Positions 11,057-21,896 of a stretch of 64,000 nucleotides of DNA are shown piece by piece. The notes below the pieces were generated by a model. That model made no database searches. It worked only from the letters and a program-made list of their open reading frames with translations, and had not been told where the DNA came from. Numbering within the stretch: the stretch's first letter is position 1; each line of letters starts with the position of its first letter. Position numbers and translations under genes: made by a program. This stretch comes from Euglena gracilis (lineage: Eukaryota; Euglenida; Euglenophyceae; Euglenales), in the NCBI GenBank assembly GCA_039621445.1, contig CP154954.1, positions 21,340,954 through 21,404,953 of the forward strand, in the 5' to 3' direction.

Positions 11057-11230
11057 GGACAGCCGCCAGGCCGGAAACGAGGAGCTCCTTGCCAGATGAC
11101 ATGGCACAGCATGTGGAGCGGCGGCGCACCGAAATTCTGGAGTTGGAGGAGGAGGTTGCGGAGCTGGAAGCGAATATCAACCATCCTGTCGCTCTGAAAC
11201 CACCAGATGATGACCAAAGGAGCTCGGGAA
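11057..11230 (+). CDS. Exon-like coiled-coil block
   Basis: After the TGGCCAG acceptor the frame reads DMAQHVERRRTEILELEEEV AELEANINHP, an obvious charged coiled coil (L/I at a/d positions, E/R-rich). It continues open to an in-frame stop near 11,376, but the coding character fades after about 11,230. No domain was recognised. The preceding 10.1-11.05 kb shows nothing else that I can support. Confidence 0.45.
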
Positions 11231-11379
11231 TTCCGATAATTGCGCCGGATTCTTTTCCAATCGGTCAAGACGTCCAAACTCACAGATGGCAGAACCCGCA
11301 TGAGGGTAGAGAGGGTAGGGCAGGAAGGCGGTGTGAAAGGGGGATTCTCCAATTTGGGGGCATGGGTGCAGAATAAGGT

Positions 11380-13740
11380 TTAGGTTTGGTTTTAGGGTCA
11401 GCATCCGGGCTTGGGTTATGAACAGATTTTGTCCATGAAACCAGCAAACAAAGCACAACACCTGAATTGAGCTTGAGTCCGCTTTGTTGTTTTATTTTTT
11501 TTCGTTCAAAGTTGTGTGTCAAAACTCCATCAGAAAACAATGTTTTCAGTGAACCCCCCCCCCGTCTCATTCGTGGCTGGAGCTCTAGTAGGTTGGTTGC
11601 CCCTTCTCATCCGTGGCTGCAGCCCAGACCTTGACCCCTCCACCTCGGAGTTGGGGGTGATGGGCTTTTTGCCCCAACCCCCACCCTATGCGTCCAATTC
11701 CCATTAAATTGAGCACATTGCCGAAACTCAACAAGAGGTTGAAATGCAAGAACGGGAAACAGGCCACGAGACCCCCACCTTGGGGTCATTCATGGGGGAG
11801 TACACCGGCCACACAAGCCAAAGGAAAAAACCCTAGGGTGTGGGTGACCCACAGGTGAGGCGTACCCCCAAGGGGAAGCTGGGAAAAGGTACCAGTACCA
11901 AGTCGATGCACACCTCATATCGGAGCCACTCACTCAAACTTGAGTGAAGCATCCAGCAAGGGAAGGGGGAGTGCACGCCAACTCCTGTTGCTTCAGAAAA
12001 ATGTGGGTTGAGTTTAAAATGTGGGTTAGGTCGGAAGTTGCATTTGCATCATGTGCCTCGTGGGAGGGACCATGGGAAAAAAAACTTGGCAAAAGGGAGA
12101 GTTTTGGCTCTGATTGTTGTTCTGGACCTTTGAGTTTAACAGACACACTGTACAACACAGCATAAGTGCAGAACTTGGTTGTGAATTTTTTTGTTTTGCA
12201 TTTGTTTATTCATTTGTTTTTGATGCTTGTGTGGACAATTCAAGTGCAATGCTTTGAATGTCCATACCATGGACCCAGGCACGCATGGTGAACCCCACAC
12301 ACACCAAAGGTATTTGGCACATGCAAAAAAAGTGCGGGGTTTTTCGACTCATTTTATTACAATGCATTCATTCTTCATTTTGGTTGGATTTTGGTTGCGC
12401 ATGATTCAGCTTAGTTCCACAATGGAAATGTCTGGAAACGTCTAGAGAAAAGGTGACAAAAGTTGTTTTTGAGACATTTGGGACACTCTCAAACAACTCC
12501 TCTCCCAAATGACATGCGACATGGACAAAATGGCATTTGAGTTTTAGAGAAGCCATTTTCTACACTTTCGACAGGAGGGCAGAAAGATCTTGAGGGCATT
12601 TCGGGGGGATTAAGGTTGATGAGAAGGTGGAATGTTTTCTGTTACCCTCGGGTTGGGCCCGCAGGATGGCATGGGCTCCCAGGGCTGAGGGTGGCTCGGG
12701 GGGCTGCTCGTTGCTGCCAACCCGCTCCGCACTCCCCGCACCCTCACCAGAAGCTGCTCAGAAGCGTTTTGTCCAAACCATTGTTGAGTGTGTGTTCCAG
12801 CCCACCACCCCCAGGGGAGGGGGTGACTGCTTTTTTTTCCTTCGAAAGTGACCCCCCCCCCAGACCGACCGGGGGTGGCACTCAGGATCCCACAAAGGGT
12901 TTCCTCCCGGCACCAAATTTTTTGGCGTTTTTTTGAAGAGTTTTTGCGACGTGCCATTTTGGGTCGATGGAGGTCTGGGGACTCCGGACCAAAATCGGTA
13001 ATTTTGTCTTTCCGCTGTTCAGGGGGTCAGACCCCCCAGGTGACCTGGGGTCCCCTATCACTGGGCCATCCATGCATCCATGCAGCCCTTTTGGAACCAA
13101 TTTGGTTCAGACGTTCATCCCGGCCTTGTTGTTTGCGATGGTAAACCCCCAAGATTTTATTTGGCAAAGGCCTCTCGGGGGGGATTTGCTGAGCACATAT
13201 TTTGCGTATATTTTGCATATTTAGTGCATATATCAGGGCACATTCTGAGGGTTTCGGGATTTTCCCACTGCATATTTTGCTCGTTCCCGCTTATTTTTTT
13301 TGAATGTTTTCTTCATCTTATTCGGGCCGTCATGAATTGCTTCCAACCATTTCAGGCCATTTACTTCCATTTCGGGGACGGATTTTTGGCCTTTTTTTTG
13401 CGATTCCGGACCTTTTTTTTGCCATTTTGGCCAAAAAGTAGTCAAAAACTGGCCTCAAAATGGCGAAAATGGTGGCAAATGGTCCGAAAACGGCTGATCG
13501 TGGCTGGGTTTGGGCTGGAATGGCCCTAAATGGCTTGAAATGCCATTTCGGTCACCTGAATAGTTCCAGTTCCGGATGTATTGCATACTTTCTGCATATT
13601 TAGCGCACATTCCCACATATCTAAACGCGTATTTGGGGGGCTTTTGGCACATATCTCCCCTGCCCTGTTATTTGTCGCAGAAGGCTGTCAGCTTTGCTCT
13701 CAGCCTTTCGAACCGGATTTCCTTTTCCTTTTTTTTGCAT
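11380..13740. other. Gene-poor stretch
   Basis: No coding block or recognised element. Notable only for homopolymers, and for self-similar ATTTTGGCC / GGCCATTT words between 13,330 and 13,560, which look like degenerate simple sequence. A weak GC-rich block at 12,655-12,780 could be an exon on either strand, but I cannot support it. Confidence 0.35.
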
Positions 13741-13985
13741 TTGCAACCTACACCATGCAGAAGATCAGTGGGGACACAGTTATGTGTGCCCATGAACCAA
13801 TTCGGCGTGCAGAAAAAAATTATGGCAAGTTCTATTTGTGTGCGGTTTCAACGTGGCGAACCGTGCCCCCATCCAAAAAAAAATTTCAGCAGCAAGCAAC
13901 CAAACCCATTGAAGGCCCAGCAGTGGGGAAGAAGCCAGACGACAGCAGAATACCATTCCGTTGTCATCTTCCAAAGTCCCAATAA
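13741..13985 (+). pseudogene. DIRS gag-like fragment
   Basis: A fragment reading STWRTVPPSKKKFQQQATKP and then GKKPDDSRIP. It resembles the gag of element B on the minus strand near 40.2 kb (STEKFQQQTTTH and TVGKKP; STWRTV in an adjacent frame). It is therefore probably a fragment of a related DIRS-type element in the opposite orientation. It is short and isolated with no further domains. Confidence 0.4.
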
Positions 13986-14344
13986 ATTTTGTTTGGGTAT
14001 TAAAAAAAAAAGCACGGCAAGCCCAGCCCGCAAGGCGAAGGCCGCTTGCATGTCCAGATGGAATCAGTGGCAAGGGCCAGCAGAAAACAGGCATTGGAAA
14101 GCCACTTCCAGGGGCCAGGACAGCACTTCCAGGGCCACGTCGGACGGGGGGAGAATGGCACCAGGCCAGGAGGGCACAAGAAGACTCAGGCGGTGCGAGT
14201 TGCCCAAAAACCTTGACTCCTGGCCGGGCAAAAGAGACAAAATTGCACAGCGAAAAGGAATGTTTTCCTCAAGAGAAATTGGCCAGATCTTTCCTGTCGC
14301 TTTTTTAAGAAGCATGCGGTAATCAAAAAGATGCTTACTACCAC

Positions 14345-14470
14345 CCAGGCGACACCTCCGCACTTTGCCCGTGCGAGGCCATGTCTTGCCGGCGGTGTTT
14401 TTTTGGACTGCGATGCGCTTGGTTAGGAGTCCCTGCTTAATGCCTTTTTCGCCAGAGTTTGGCTGATTTC
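14345..14470. repeat. DIRS-type terminal repeat copy
   Basis: This stretch matches the plus-strand sequence at 36,165-36,290 (shared words include CTCCGCACTTTGCC, GAGGCCATG, TTGCCGGCGGTG, and a GTTTGGCTG end) and is the inverse of the copy at 40,488-40,595. DIRS-type elements end in inverted repeats, and this one lies just beyond the tyrosine recombinase gene of element A, so it is the likely outer end of A. It also flanks a plus-strand gag-like fragment (14.5-14.76 kb). Confidence 0.55.
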
Positions 14471-14507
14471 TAGTTCGCCCTTCGACGACCAGAAGAGAGG
14501 AACCAAA

Positions 14508-14760
14508 TTGAACATCGAAGAAGTTTTCACAGGAGCAATAAATATCACATCAATATCCACAACGAGACGCGCCAGACGAGCATCAATTGAAAACCCATTA
14601 TCGAAATTAATTTGGACTTCAATGAGCAATGAATTACCAAAGAAATTGGAGTCACGCGGTCGGCCTGAAGGAGCAGAAGCGGCCGCGGCAGCTGGAGGAC
14701 CTGAAGGTGCGGACGAGACGTGGCAAACCGTAGCCCCCCCTCCCCCCACCCTTTCGACAG
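14508..14760 (+). pseudogene. DIRS gag N-terminal fragment, inverted relative to element A
   Basis: Reads MNIEEVFTGAINITSI and then NELPKKLESRGRPEGAEAAA with ADETWQTVAPPPP. The short charged region, the Ala-rich linker and the 'TW-TVA' motif mirror the gag starts at 36.0 kb (AAAAEADG...SVAVATPHPP) and 40.3 kb (STWRTVAITSP), both on the minus strand. The opposite orientation beside element A's recombinase end suggests a rearranged or second truncated DIRS copy. Confidence 0.4.
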
Positions 14761-14837
14761 AAACTTTGTCCAATAAATCACCCAGTGACGGCCACTGTCT
14801 CTGGGCCCTTGTGGCCCGAAAGCCCAGCGATCAGAAT

Positions 14838-15290
14838 CGGTCTCCCACGACACAGGAAGGGGGAGGAAGGGACCAAGAGTGCGAAGCACAAGAAGATGGT
14901 GAGGTCCTGCTTTCCTTGCCGGCTGTTCGGATCTGGTGTGGTGTGTGTGTGCGGGGGGTGCTTCTTGCTGCGCTCTCGTTGCCGGAGTTGGCGATGATGC
15001 TGAGGCCTCCTCCGACACCTTGGCGAAGCTGAACCGTCGTGCCCCCCCCCCCCCTATACATGGTCGCTTGGTGGCCCCCCCCCCCGGTGGTGGGGAATGC
15101 TGTCTCTTTCTGGTGTGTTTCTGGGTGGGTGGTTTGTTTGGGTTGTTTGGCTGGTGGTCCCCTTTCTGGCTGGGATGTCTTTCTTTTGCTGCTGATTATT
15201 CGGGTGGGGGGGGTTTGGCTCACCATCTTCTTCTGATTCGCCCTGTTGGTCCCTTCCTCCCCCTTCCTGTGTCGTGGGAGTCTGAGACCA
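14838..15290. repeat. Inverted repeat pair at the DIRS element A 3' end
   Basis: The sequence at 14,838-14,876 (CTCCCACGACACAGGAAGGG and on) reappears as its reverse complement at about 15,245-15,287. DIRS elements carry internal complementary regions next to the recombinase gene, and this pair may be such a region or result from a back-to-back rearrangement. The spacer contains C runs at 15,042 and 15,078. Confidence 0.5.
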
Positions 15291-15850
15291 TTCGAGCTCT
15301 GCACTGCGAGATGGTGAGGTGCTGTGCACCCCCCTTTGGGCCATATTTTTTTTGAATTTTTGATACGACTCCCAGCCTCAAATAATGGGCCTGAAAAGCT
15401 CCAAAATTTTTCCACTGTCCCAGTTTCTGGACTTCTTCCACTTGCAAGCCCGCATTCTTCCACCATAAAACCCCAGCCCCTCTGGTGCTGTGGGGTTTCC
15501 AGTTGGTGGTGTCCACCCCCCCCCTCTTGCAGAATTTATCTGGTAAGGGAATTCACTCTTTCTGAAGTCAAAGGTCTTTTACCATCCAAAGACCATAACA
15601 TTTTTGTGCCCAACCATGTGGGCTGTCCTTTCCACATACTCTTTCAATAAATGCCAGGGGCTTATGGGGGGGGGTGGCAAACTCAAAATCTCCTCCCACC
15701 TTGGGTACTGCCACCCTTTCCTTTGCAACAAAAAGAAAATTTTTCCTCCGTCAAGACTTATTTTTCGCTGTGTCCTGGCTAGGTCAACCCCCCTGTGGAG
15801 TGCCAAAAGCCTCCAACAAAGGATGAGTCTGCTTCTGAGCTCTTTCACAG
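15250..15850 (-). pseudogene. DIRS element A tyrosine recombinase (YR), broken
   Basis: Site-specific recombinase that in DIRS elements replaces the DDE integrase and inserts circular DNA without target duplication. The upstream box near 15,800 reads LLALHRGVDLARTQRK, the place of the first catalytic Arg. The C-terminal box near 15,500-15,400 reads HSTRGAGVLWWKNAGL and QKLGQWKNFGAFQAHYLRLG, which has the HxxR...H/W...Y arrangement including the final Tyr. The two boxes are in different frames, so the gene is broken. Element B has a homologous pair. The assignment is strong because RT, RNase H and linker modules of the DIRS type precede it on the same strand. Confidence 0.7.
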
Positions 15851-16166
15851 ATAGTTCTGAGAGGGGTTTTGAATTCCTGATGATGTTCTCCAGGAGTTCA
15901 GTGGGGTCTCAAAAATGGGGGTACTTGCAGACATTGGAATTCCATTTTTTTTTCAATGCAGCCAAAAGGGTGGAAAACCTCAATGACCAAAACCCTGGGA
16001 GTGACAAGGCTGCTGCATATGCATTTCGTGCAGTGTTGCGGCTGTGAACAGCGAGATCAAGGATGGCCTCAGCCATCCTGTGGACTGTGCAACCCTCCTT
16101 TGTACAACAATTGGCCCACTAATGTCCTGAATGCTGAGTCATATCTTTTGACATTTCCCAATTTTT

Positions 16167-16603
16167 TTATGTAAGTTTTGATACTTCTTGGACATCGAAA
16201 CTTCCTGGGATTTGTAATATTTGCCTGACACAATCACATCGGCCAAATTCCACCTTGGGGGTGGGGGGCATCTCCTCCCCCCAGCAGTTGGTGAACAGAC
16301 CCCACTGGGGGGGTACCAGCAAAACTTTGTTGCCTGGCTGCCTGATTGACATTAATTGGCGCCATGATGTTGACGCCAGTGGGGTACGATCAATAGACAA
16401 ATCAGGTCTTGATTTAACATTATTCTCTGAACCCACTGGGGAGTGACGCTCCAGGGAGGGTTTGCATAAACTGGGGGGAGTCCCCTTGAATCTGCCTTCA
16501 AGGCATCCACCAGCAAAGCCCCTTGGTGGGGGTATCGACAAATGAACTTGGGGAAGTTTTTGTTACTGGGTGTGCAAAAAATGTCTACCTCTTGGGTTAC
16601 CAC
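16167..16603 (-). pseudogene. DIRS element A RNase H to YR linker region
   Basis: Reads VDIFCTPSNKNFPKFICRYP with ALLVDALKADSRGLPPVYAN PPW and ends near LICLLIVPHWRQHH. This 'VDLFA...N...DAL...W...YA-PP...PxWP' segment is typical of the region following RNase H in DIRS-type and related YR retroelements. A frameshift near 16,350 moves it to a second frame (NKVLLVPPQWG). C- and G-rich runs interrupt the surroundings. Confidence 0.6.
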
Positions 16604-16763
16604 TCCCCCCCCCTATTTGAGCACACCAACGGCCAAAGGACCCCCAAATGCTTAAATAAGGAAGGTCAAATAAGGGGGGGGGGATTTTGCCTATGAGAGA
16701 GGGCAAAAAAAAAATTTCGGCGCCTTCGACGCCTCAAAAATTTTCTTCACCGGACCCAAATGC

Positions 16764-18089
16764 TCAATTAGCGGGGGGGGGCAAATAAGGGGGGAGTGGT
16801 ATGTCTTTTCCGAAAAATTGAACAATTTGGTGAAAGATGTTCAGGTTTAGGGTATAATCCCCTGGGTCCCTTTGTTCCATGGTAAGGGATTCTGCCAATT
16901 GCTCTTTTGTGGGAACCCAAACCACCTGCACATTGATTTGCTTTTCTTGGCAATGATACAGCAGGGGTTTTAAGACGGAATTTAGGTAGGGCTTTTTGCC
17001 TCCCCATTTTGAAAAAAAACTTACAGCACATGAAGAATGATTGTTTGTTTTGGGTTGGCCAGCCTTTTCACTGTTTCCACTGCTGACATCAACTCTTTTT
17101 GGTTGATGTGAAGGATGTGCAGGTCCTTCCAAAAGTCTTGCACTTTTTGGCATGATTTTTTGTCCAGCCCCCCCCCACTGCCAGGTGCTGCTGTCTGAGA
17201 ACATTTTTTGAGAGGCCTGTGATTGAAATGTCCTGCCAACACCTGGATTTAAAAATGTGTTTAACTCCATAATTTGATCTTTGACCCCCTGTGGAATGGT
17301 TAGGGTGTGGTCCCAACCCCACTTTGTGTGCAAATCCACCATTTTGCAAAGTTGGTCTGTCAGAATTCTGAGAAATGGCACTGATGCTAAAAATATTCCG
17401 ACTTGCCCCACAATAGAACTGAGTTTTCTACAGCTCATTTTTTGTGCAGTCAGCACCTTGCCTAGTTCCTTTCTTAAAGGTTTTAGTTTTTCTTGAGGAA
17501 TTTCCAGTTGGTCCTTTTTCAAATTGACCCACTGGCCCAGATGCCTTATCTCCTGTGTGGGCTCCAGACAGGATTTGGGGAGGTTTAATCTGAACCTGCC
17601 AGTAAAATGTCCTGTTTTATTTCTGCCAAATTCTGGGCTGCTGTCTTCCTGCTGGGGGCTAACAGCAAAATGTCGTCCAGGTAGATGAAAACTACCTTTC
17701 CCTCCTTTCTCCATTTTCTTTCCCAGACTCTCGTTAGAATCATAAGTTTTTGTGGCAAGCTGCTGATGCCAAAGCATGCAGCTTGAAACTGCCAGGTTTC
17801 TTCCCCCACCTGCATGCAAACATATTTTTCTAAGCTGCTGTGCAGCTGTAGATGGAAATAAGCATCTTTCAGATCGATTTTCGGACAAAAGCCAACCTTT
17901 TCTTAAATGTGGGAAGAGTTTCCCATGTGCTCCAGTCTGAACTTCTGGGGGGTGAAGTGGAGATTTAACCGTCGACAATCTGATATTAGTCTTTCCTTTG
18001 TCTTTTCCCCTTATTTGTTGGAAATGATCAAATAAGGGACAAGATGTTTTGCCTCCTCTGGGGGGATTTGCCTGGTTGGCCCTGCACAT
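16764..18089 (-). pseudogene. DIRS element A reverse transcriptase-RNase H
   Basis: Copies the element RNA and degrades the template. In order: the finger/palm entry KIDLKDAYFHLQLHSSLEKY, AACFGISSLPQKLM, and the catalytic box VVFIYLDDILLLAPS (17,585-17,900, one frame). A frame change then gives SCLEPTQEIRHLGQWVNLKK, KLSSIVGQVG, the RNase H start MFSDSSTWQWGGAG, and the end VVWVPTKEQLAE with RDPGDYTLNLNIFHQIVQFF. This series matches DIRS-type RT-RH rather than Ty3 or Copia. There are at least two frame changes and a stop near the start (17,905), so this copy is dead. The YLDD catalytic residues remain. Confidence 0.75.
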
Positions 18090-18104
18090 TTGTATTATGT
18101 CAGA

Positions 18105-18420
18105 ATGTTCTGGTCATTTGTTATTTCTTGGGGGGTTTTGAAGGGAACTTTTAAGGACACTTGAGGGAGGAGGGGAAGATCTGCCACAACCCCTTCGCTT
18201 ATCAGGTTTAATACCTCTCTTCTGACTTGACCTAACGGGGAATGCTGGCCTGCAGGGCTCTGTAAGGGGACACCCCTGTGTGTAATTTGTCTGGGGATTC
18301 CACAAGCCCCATCACTGGGGTCCTTCCCCCTGGCCTCCCCATCACCGGGGTCGTCTCTCCTCTGGCCCTGCCATAGGGCTGCTCAAATACAGGCTTTCCC
18401 CCTGTCCTTGAAAGATAGGG
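18105..18420 (-). pseudogene. DIRS element A gag C-terminal part, downstream of insertion
   Basis: Open on the minus strand with a short repeat (TPVMGRPGG/TPVMGLVES) and an Arg/Gly-rich character like DIRS gag. It directly abuts the LTR of the inserted element at 18,426. The matching upstream gag part lies at 35.1-36.1 kb on the other side of the insertion. Confidence 0.5.
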
Positions 18421-18425
18421 GAAGG
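18421..18425. repeat. Target-site duplication GAAGG (left copy)
   Basis: GAAGG immediately precedes the LTR at 18,426 and recurs at 35,114-35,118 immediately after the other LTR. A 5-bp duplication is typical of Ty3/Gypsy integration. Confidence 0.85.
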
Positions 18426-18853
18426 AGTGTACGTCCAAAGCTTTTCCTTTTTCCCTTTTTTGGACTTTCTGTAAAAGCCTTTCGCTTTCGCCTTGGTGCG
18501 CAGCCTACTTATGGTAGGGAAAAGTCTTTGGAGTAACGAAAAGTGGTTTTCGCCTTTTCTTCCCAATTCCCCAAGAAGCAAAGCACAAAGCAAAGACTCA
18601 GAAGTTTCTTCTGAGATCAAGTTCGACTGTTCCGAGGGTTTTTCCCTCTGACAAAACCAATGGTCAAACTTTGGAAGAATGACAGTGAAGAATACCACCT
18701 GTGGGGGAAGGAGAGAAAAGTGCTGACGTGTCCAGGGGCAGATCCCAGAAAGGTCCGCCACGATCCTACCAGCTGTGGTTTTTCACAGTGGTGCGACCGT
18801 CACAGAACCCACTCTGCAGATATCCTACAGAGCTGGGACGTGCCTGGTACACA
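18426..18853 (-). repeat. 3' LTR of the Ty3/Gypsy element
   Basis: 428 bp starting AGTGTACGTCC and ending CTGGTACACA on the plus strand. It is nearly identical to 34,702-35,113. The main difference is a stretch of about 16 bp (around 18,649-18,664, CTCTGACAAAACCAATG) that is missing from the other copy, plus a few substitutions, so the insertion is not very old. The ends form a short inverted repeat (GTGTAC/GTACAC). Hairpins are present inside the LTR as well, for example CTCAGAA-GTTTC-TTCTGAG near 18,597-18,615. Confidence 0.9.
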
Positions 18854-18863
18854 TCCCCCTCCC
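18854..18863 (-). promoter_or_regulatory. Polypurine tract
   Basis: On the minus strand GGGAGGGGGA ends exactly at the 3' LTR start. A purine tract at this place primes plus-strand DNA synthesis in LTR retroelements. It fixes the element's strand independently of the genes. Confidence 0.75.
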
Positions 18864-19759
18864 AGGGCTACGCCCGATTTCCTTCACGGACCAGGGTTTC
18901 CCAGTCCAGTCAGGATATCTGACGCTGCCCCAGGTGGGGTTCACTTCTCCATTCGGTGTCTCTCCTTTCCGCACAGTGGCATCCACCCAAAGCCCAAAAA
19001 CGCGCAAAAGGTTAGCCGCGTTTCGCGGTTACCTATTAGCCGTTTCGGCTTAGGTGGGGTGTGAAAAAAGCCCACTGTGGGAAACGGGGCTTGGCAGTTT
19101 TCCTGACAAAGTGTCCCATCCACCCACTTTGGGTGTGCCAAAGGCACGCGGGGTTGGTCAAGCGATTCGCTGAAAACCCGAGGGGAGAGGTGTGGAAGGG
19201 AGGGGCAGGCTCCTATCCTGGTCATACCCGGATAGGGGTCCTAGGCGGTCATATCCGCACTAGGAAACAAAAGCGTACTTACAAAACCGACTGCCGGCGA
19301 CAGCTTTGCGGGGGTGGGGGGAACGTAGGGAGGAGAGGGGGGGCTGGCTTAGGCCAGAACAGAATTTTTGCTGTCTGGCAGCCTTAGGCGGCCTTATTGG
19401 CCGAAAAGTGACAAGTTGGCCTATTATTACGGCGTGCGCGCTGTGTGCTGTGTGTCACTTAGCGGCTTGCCAGGTTTCCCGGCCGCCAAGGTCTTCACAG
19501 CAGTAGCTCCTTCACGACGCAATAAGAGGCGATTACCTCTTGCAGACAGTTTCCGTCCGCGTGGCCATTGATAGAGGGGTGGTGGCGGGGGGGGGGGGGG
19601 CTCTTGGATGCATCCATCCAGAGCGCAGAGTGTGTGACACAGACCCAGGTTCATCCCAGGGCTGTTTAGCGATTTCCGATATATATATGTATAGTATATG
19701 GATGTCCAGGCTCCATGAAGGCACTTACCTTACATGAGCCTGGTAATGCCGTTTCGGCA
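18864..19759 (-). other. Element 3' untranslated region
   Basis: About 900 bp between the last reading frame and the polypurine tract. No coding block. It holds several perfect hairpins: 19,016-19,028 (CCGCG-TTT-CGCGG), 19,038-19,050 (AGCCG-TTT-CGGCT), 19,134-19,146 and 19,744-19,762 (8-bp stem). A run of about 14 G sits near 19,587. Confidence 0.55.
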
Positions 19760-20682
19760 TTACATCCGTTCCAGCCGCCAATAATCATGGCGGAAGTCCA
19801 AGGGATCTTCCACAAGGACCATCTGGAATTGTGGTGGTGGTGGCCTATCTACGAGCCAGGTTTCTGGCGATTCGTATTCGAAATCAGGCGCCACCCAGTC
19901 CCGAACCCATCCTTCGGGGACTGTGTGCTTGGTTGCACTCGCTCTTTCCGCGAGGAACCATTGCAGCTTCTCCCAGAATTTCCTGGGCAGAGTGGCTGGC
20001 CAGATGAAGTGATTCATCAGTGGGTGATTGACTGACACCTGCGGGGCATTCCCCGGGTGGAAGTCAATCGGCATGTGATACGCACATTCTGCGCGGACTG
20101 TATGGGGTCGTAATACGGCCCCAAGCCAGTCTTTCCAGGTCATCCCGTGGTCTTTGGGTGGCCATTGTGGCAGACACCAGCGACCGTTTTGGTCCTGGGT
20201 TGTGAACAGGCGGAAAAATATCTTTTCCCTGTCCGCTGTCTCCCAGAGGTCAGGTAATCTTACCTCTGCCTCCTCGGCAGCAAGGCGTATCGCCCAACTG
20301 TCGATCTGCCACCCACGGGCCATTCCCGTGTGGCGGTAGTCGTCAAGCTTGAGGTTGGAGTACTTGAAAAAATCTTGTACTTTTTGTGCAAGGTGGAGTC
20401 TTCCTCCAGTGGCTTCTGGGCACTTGGCACGATTGTGCGAACTGCGCCTTCCGCAGTTTGCCAGAAGGTACCTCGAAGGCAATTGACGCAGAGTATCGGT
20501 ACATTCGTACCGTCTCGCTCGGTGTAGCTAAAATTGTGCTTGTGGGTCCAACTGTCCACGCACTTGGCGCATACCAAGGCGGCACAGTTGGGGATGTATG
20601 CATCCTTGTGGAACGATTTTCGATCCACAGGGTTGCACACATGGACGAGGGGTAATCCCAGGTCAGGTGCACTGTTATACAT
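19760..20682 (-). CDS. Element extra ORF 2, C-terminal region with Cys pairs
   Basis: Two overlapping frames (20,260-20,682 and 19,760-20,482) that read as one protein if a frameshift near 20,340 is allowed. The first holds CAALVCAKCVDSW and then ILCVNCL, two CxxC pairs about 25 residues apart that could bind zinc. The second holds KVQDFFKYSNLKLDDYRHTG and a Trp-rich C terminus (WPPKDHGMTWKDWLGAV, WVAPDFEYESPETW). I recognise no family. It follows the 330-residue Pro/Ser-rich frame on the same strand and probably belongs with it. Confidence 0.45.
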
Positions 20683-20697
20683 CTTGTGGCATACAGT

Positions 20698-21880
20698 TCA
20701 AAGCCACACAAAACGGTTTTCCGTTGTTTTGTCGATGAGGAATTCCTCACCGAAGTATCGGGCCAAAACACGGGGGGATCTGGAATTATAATAATTCCAG
20801 GTCACGTTCTGATCAAAGGACCATTTTCGGCCCTGACAGAACAGTGGCTCAATCCACCGGTTGAGGCATTGCTGTGTCCTCGGTTTGTGGTCGATCATCA
20901 TGTACCTGTTTTTCAGGTCATGAATCTCAGGATCATCCTGATTGACCGCGTTCCAGTCGATGATAACTTCGTCTTCCGAAGGTGTCTCGGCTGGTGAGGA
21001 TTTTCCCTGCCCCTTTGACGAAGGTTTCGGCTGTGAGGTTTTCCCATAGCCGGATGATGTGACGTGCGTGAATCCTTGTCCCGAGGTTGATCCCCGAGAA
21101 GAGGATGCAGCACTCTGGCCGCCAGCACCACCACCGCCTTTCGGTGGGGGCTGATCACCAGATTTCGGTGTGGGCTTACAAGGTGCGGCGCCCGGCTTTG
21201 ATTTTGCCGGGGCCTTAGGACTTCCGGTTTCCGGAGCATCCGAGGGCCGCCGATCGGCGTCACGCTTGCTTGCCCAGGTGCGTGGTGACGCTTGGGACGG
21301 GGGTCTTCTCCCCGACACCGAGCGTCGTTGACCTTCGGCAGGGGTTTCCCGAGCTGAGGGTCGTCCTACGCGTTCCTTCGCGGCTTCCGTGGGTTTCCCA
21401 GGGGCAGCCGTGGGGGATGGTGTGGGTGTAGGCTTGGCTGGCGCACTTCGCGCTGGTTGAGCTTGTGGTGGGGGCATGGACGTCCGCTCAGCCTGTTTTT
21501 CAGGCGCCGGTGTCCGTGTACCCGGGTGCTTTGGTGCAGTGGCTGTGGATGTGCGCTGAGGTGCGGGTTCATCCCGTGCCTCGGCTGGCGCTACCGGTGC
21601 TGATATAGGTTTATCCTGTACTGGCACGGCTGCTGTTGTCTCCACGGCCATTGCTGTCTGTTCGCCCTCCGTCCGTGTCGATTCCGACACCGGCGGTGGC
21701 GCGCCGCTGGGGGACGTTCATCCTCCACCATGGCTGTTGTGTCAGGTGTGTATCCCGCCGGCTGTGCAGTTTCCGCCGCAGCTGTGGAAGAACTGGCCGC
21801 AGTGCCACGTGGGGTGACAACTGCGATGAGTGACCGCAAACCACCGAGTACGCGTCCGCCCAGCGAGGTGCGTCGCTCCT
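20698..21880 (-). CDS. Element extra ORF 2, low-complexity N-terminal and central region
   Basis: The frame 20,698-21,690 (330 residues), with an upstream piece in another frame from about 21,840. The first 200 residues are rich in Pro, Ala, Ser, Lys and Arg with no fold signal. Around residue 240 order begins: DEVIIDWNAVNQDDPEIHDL, RYMMIDHKPRTQQCLNRW and WNYYNSRSPRVLARYFGEEF. It seems paralogous in plan, and weakly in sequence, to extra ORF 1. Function is unknown. Disordered basic regions may bind nucleic acid; that is inference only. Confidence 0.45.
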
Positions 21881-21896
21881 CACCTGAAGTGGGCTC

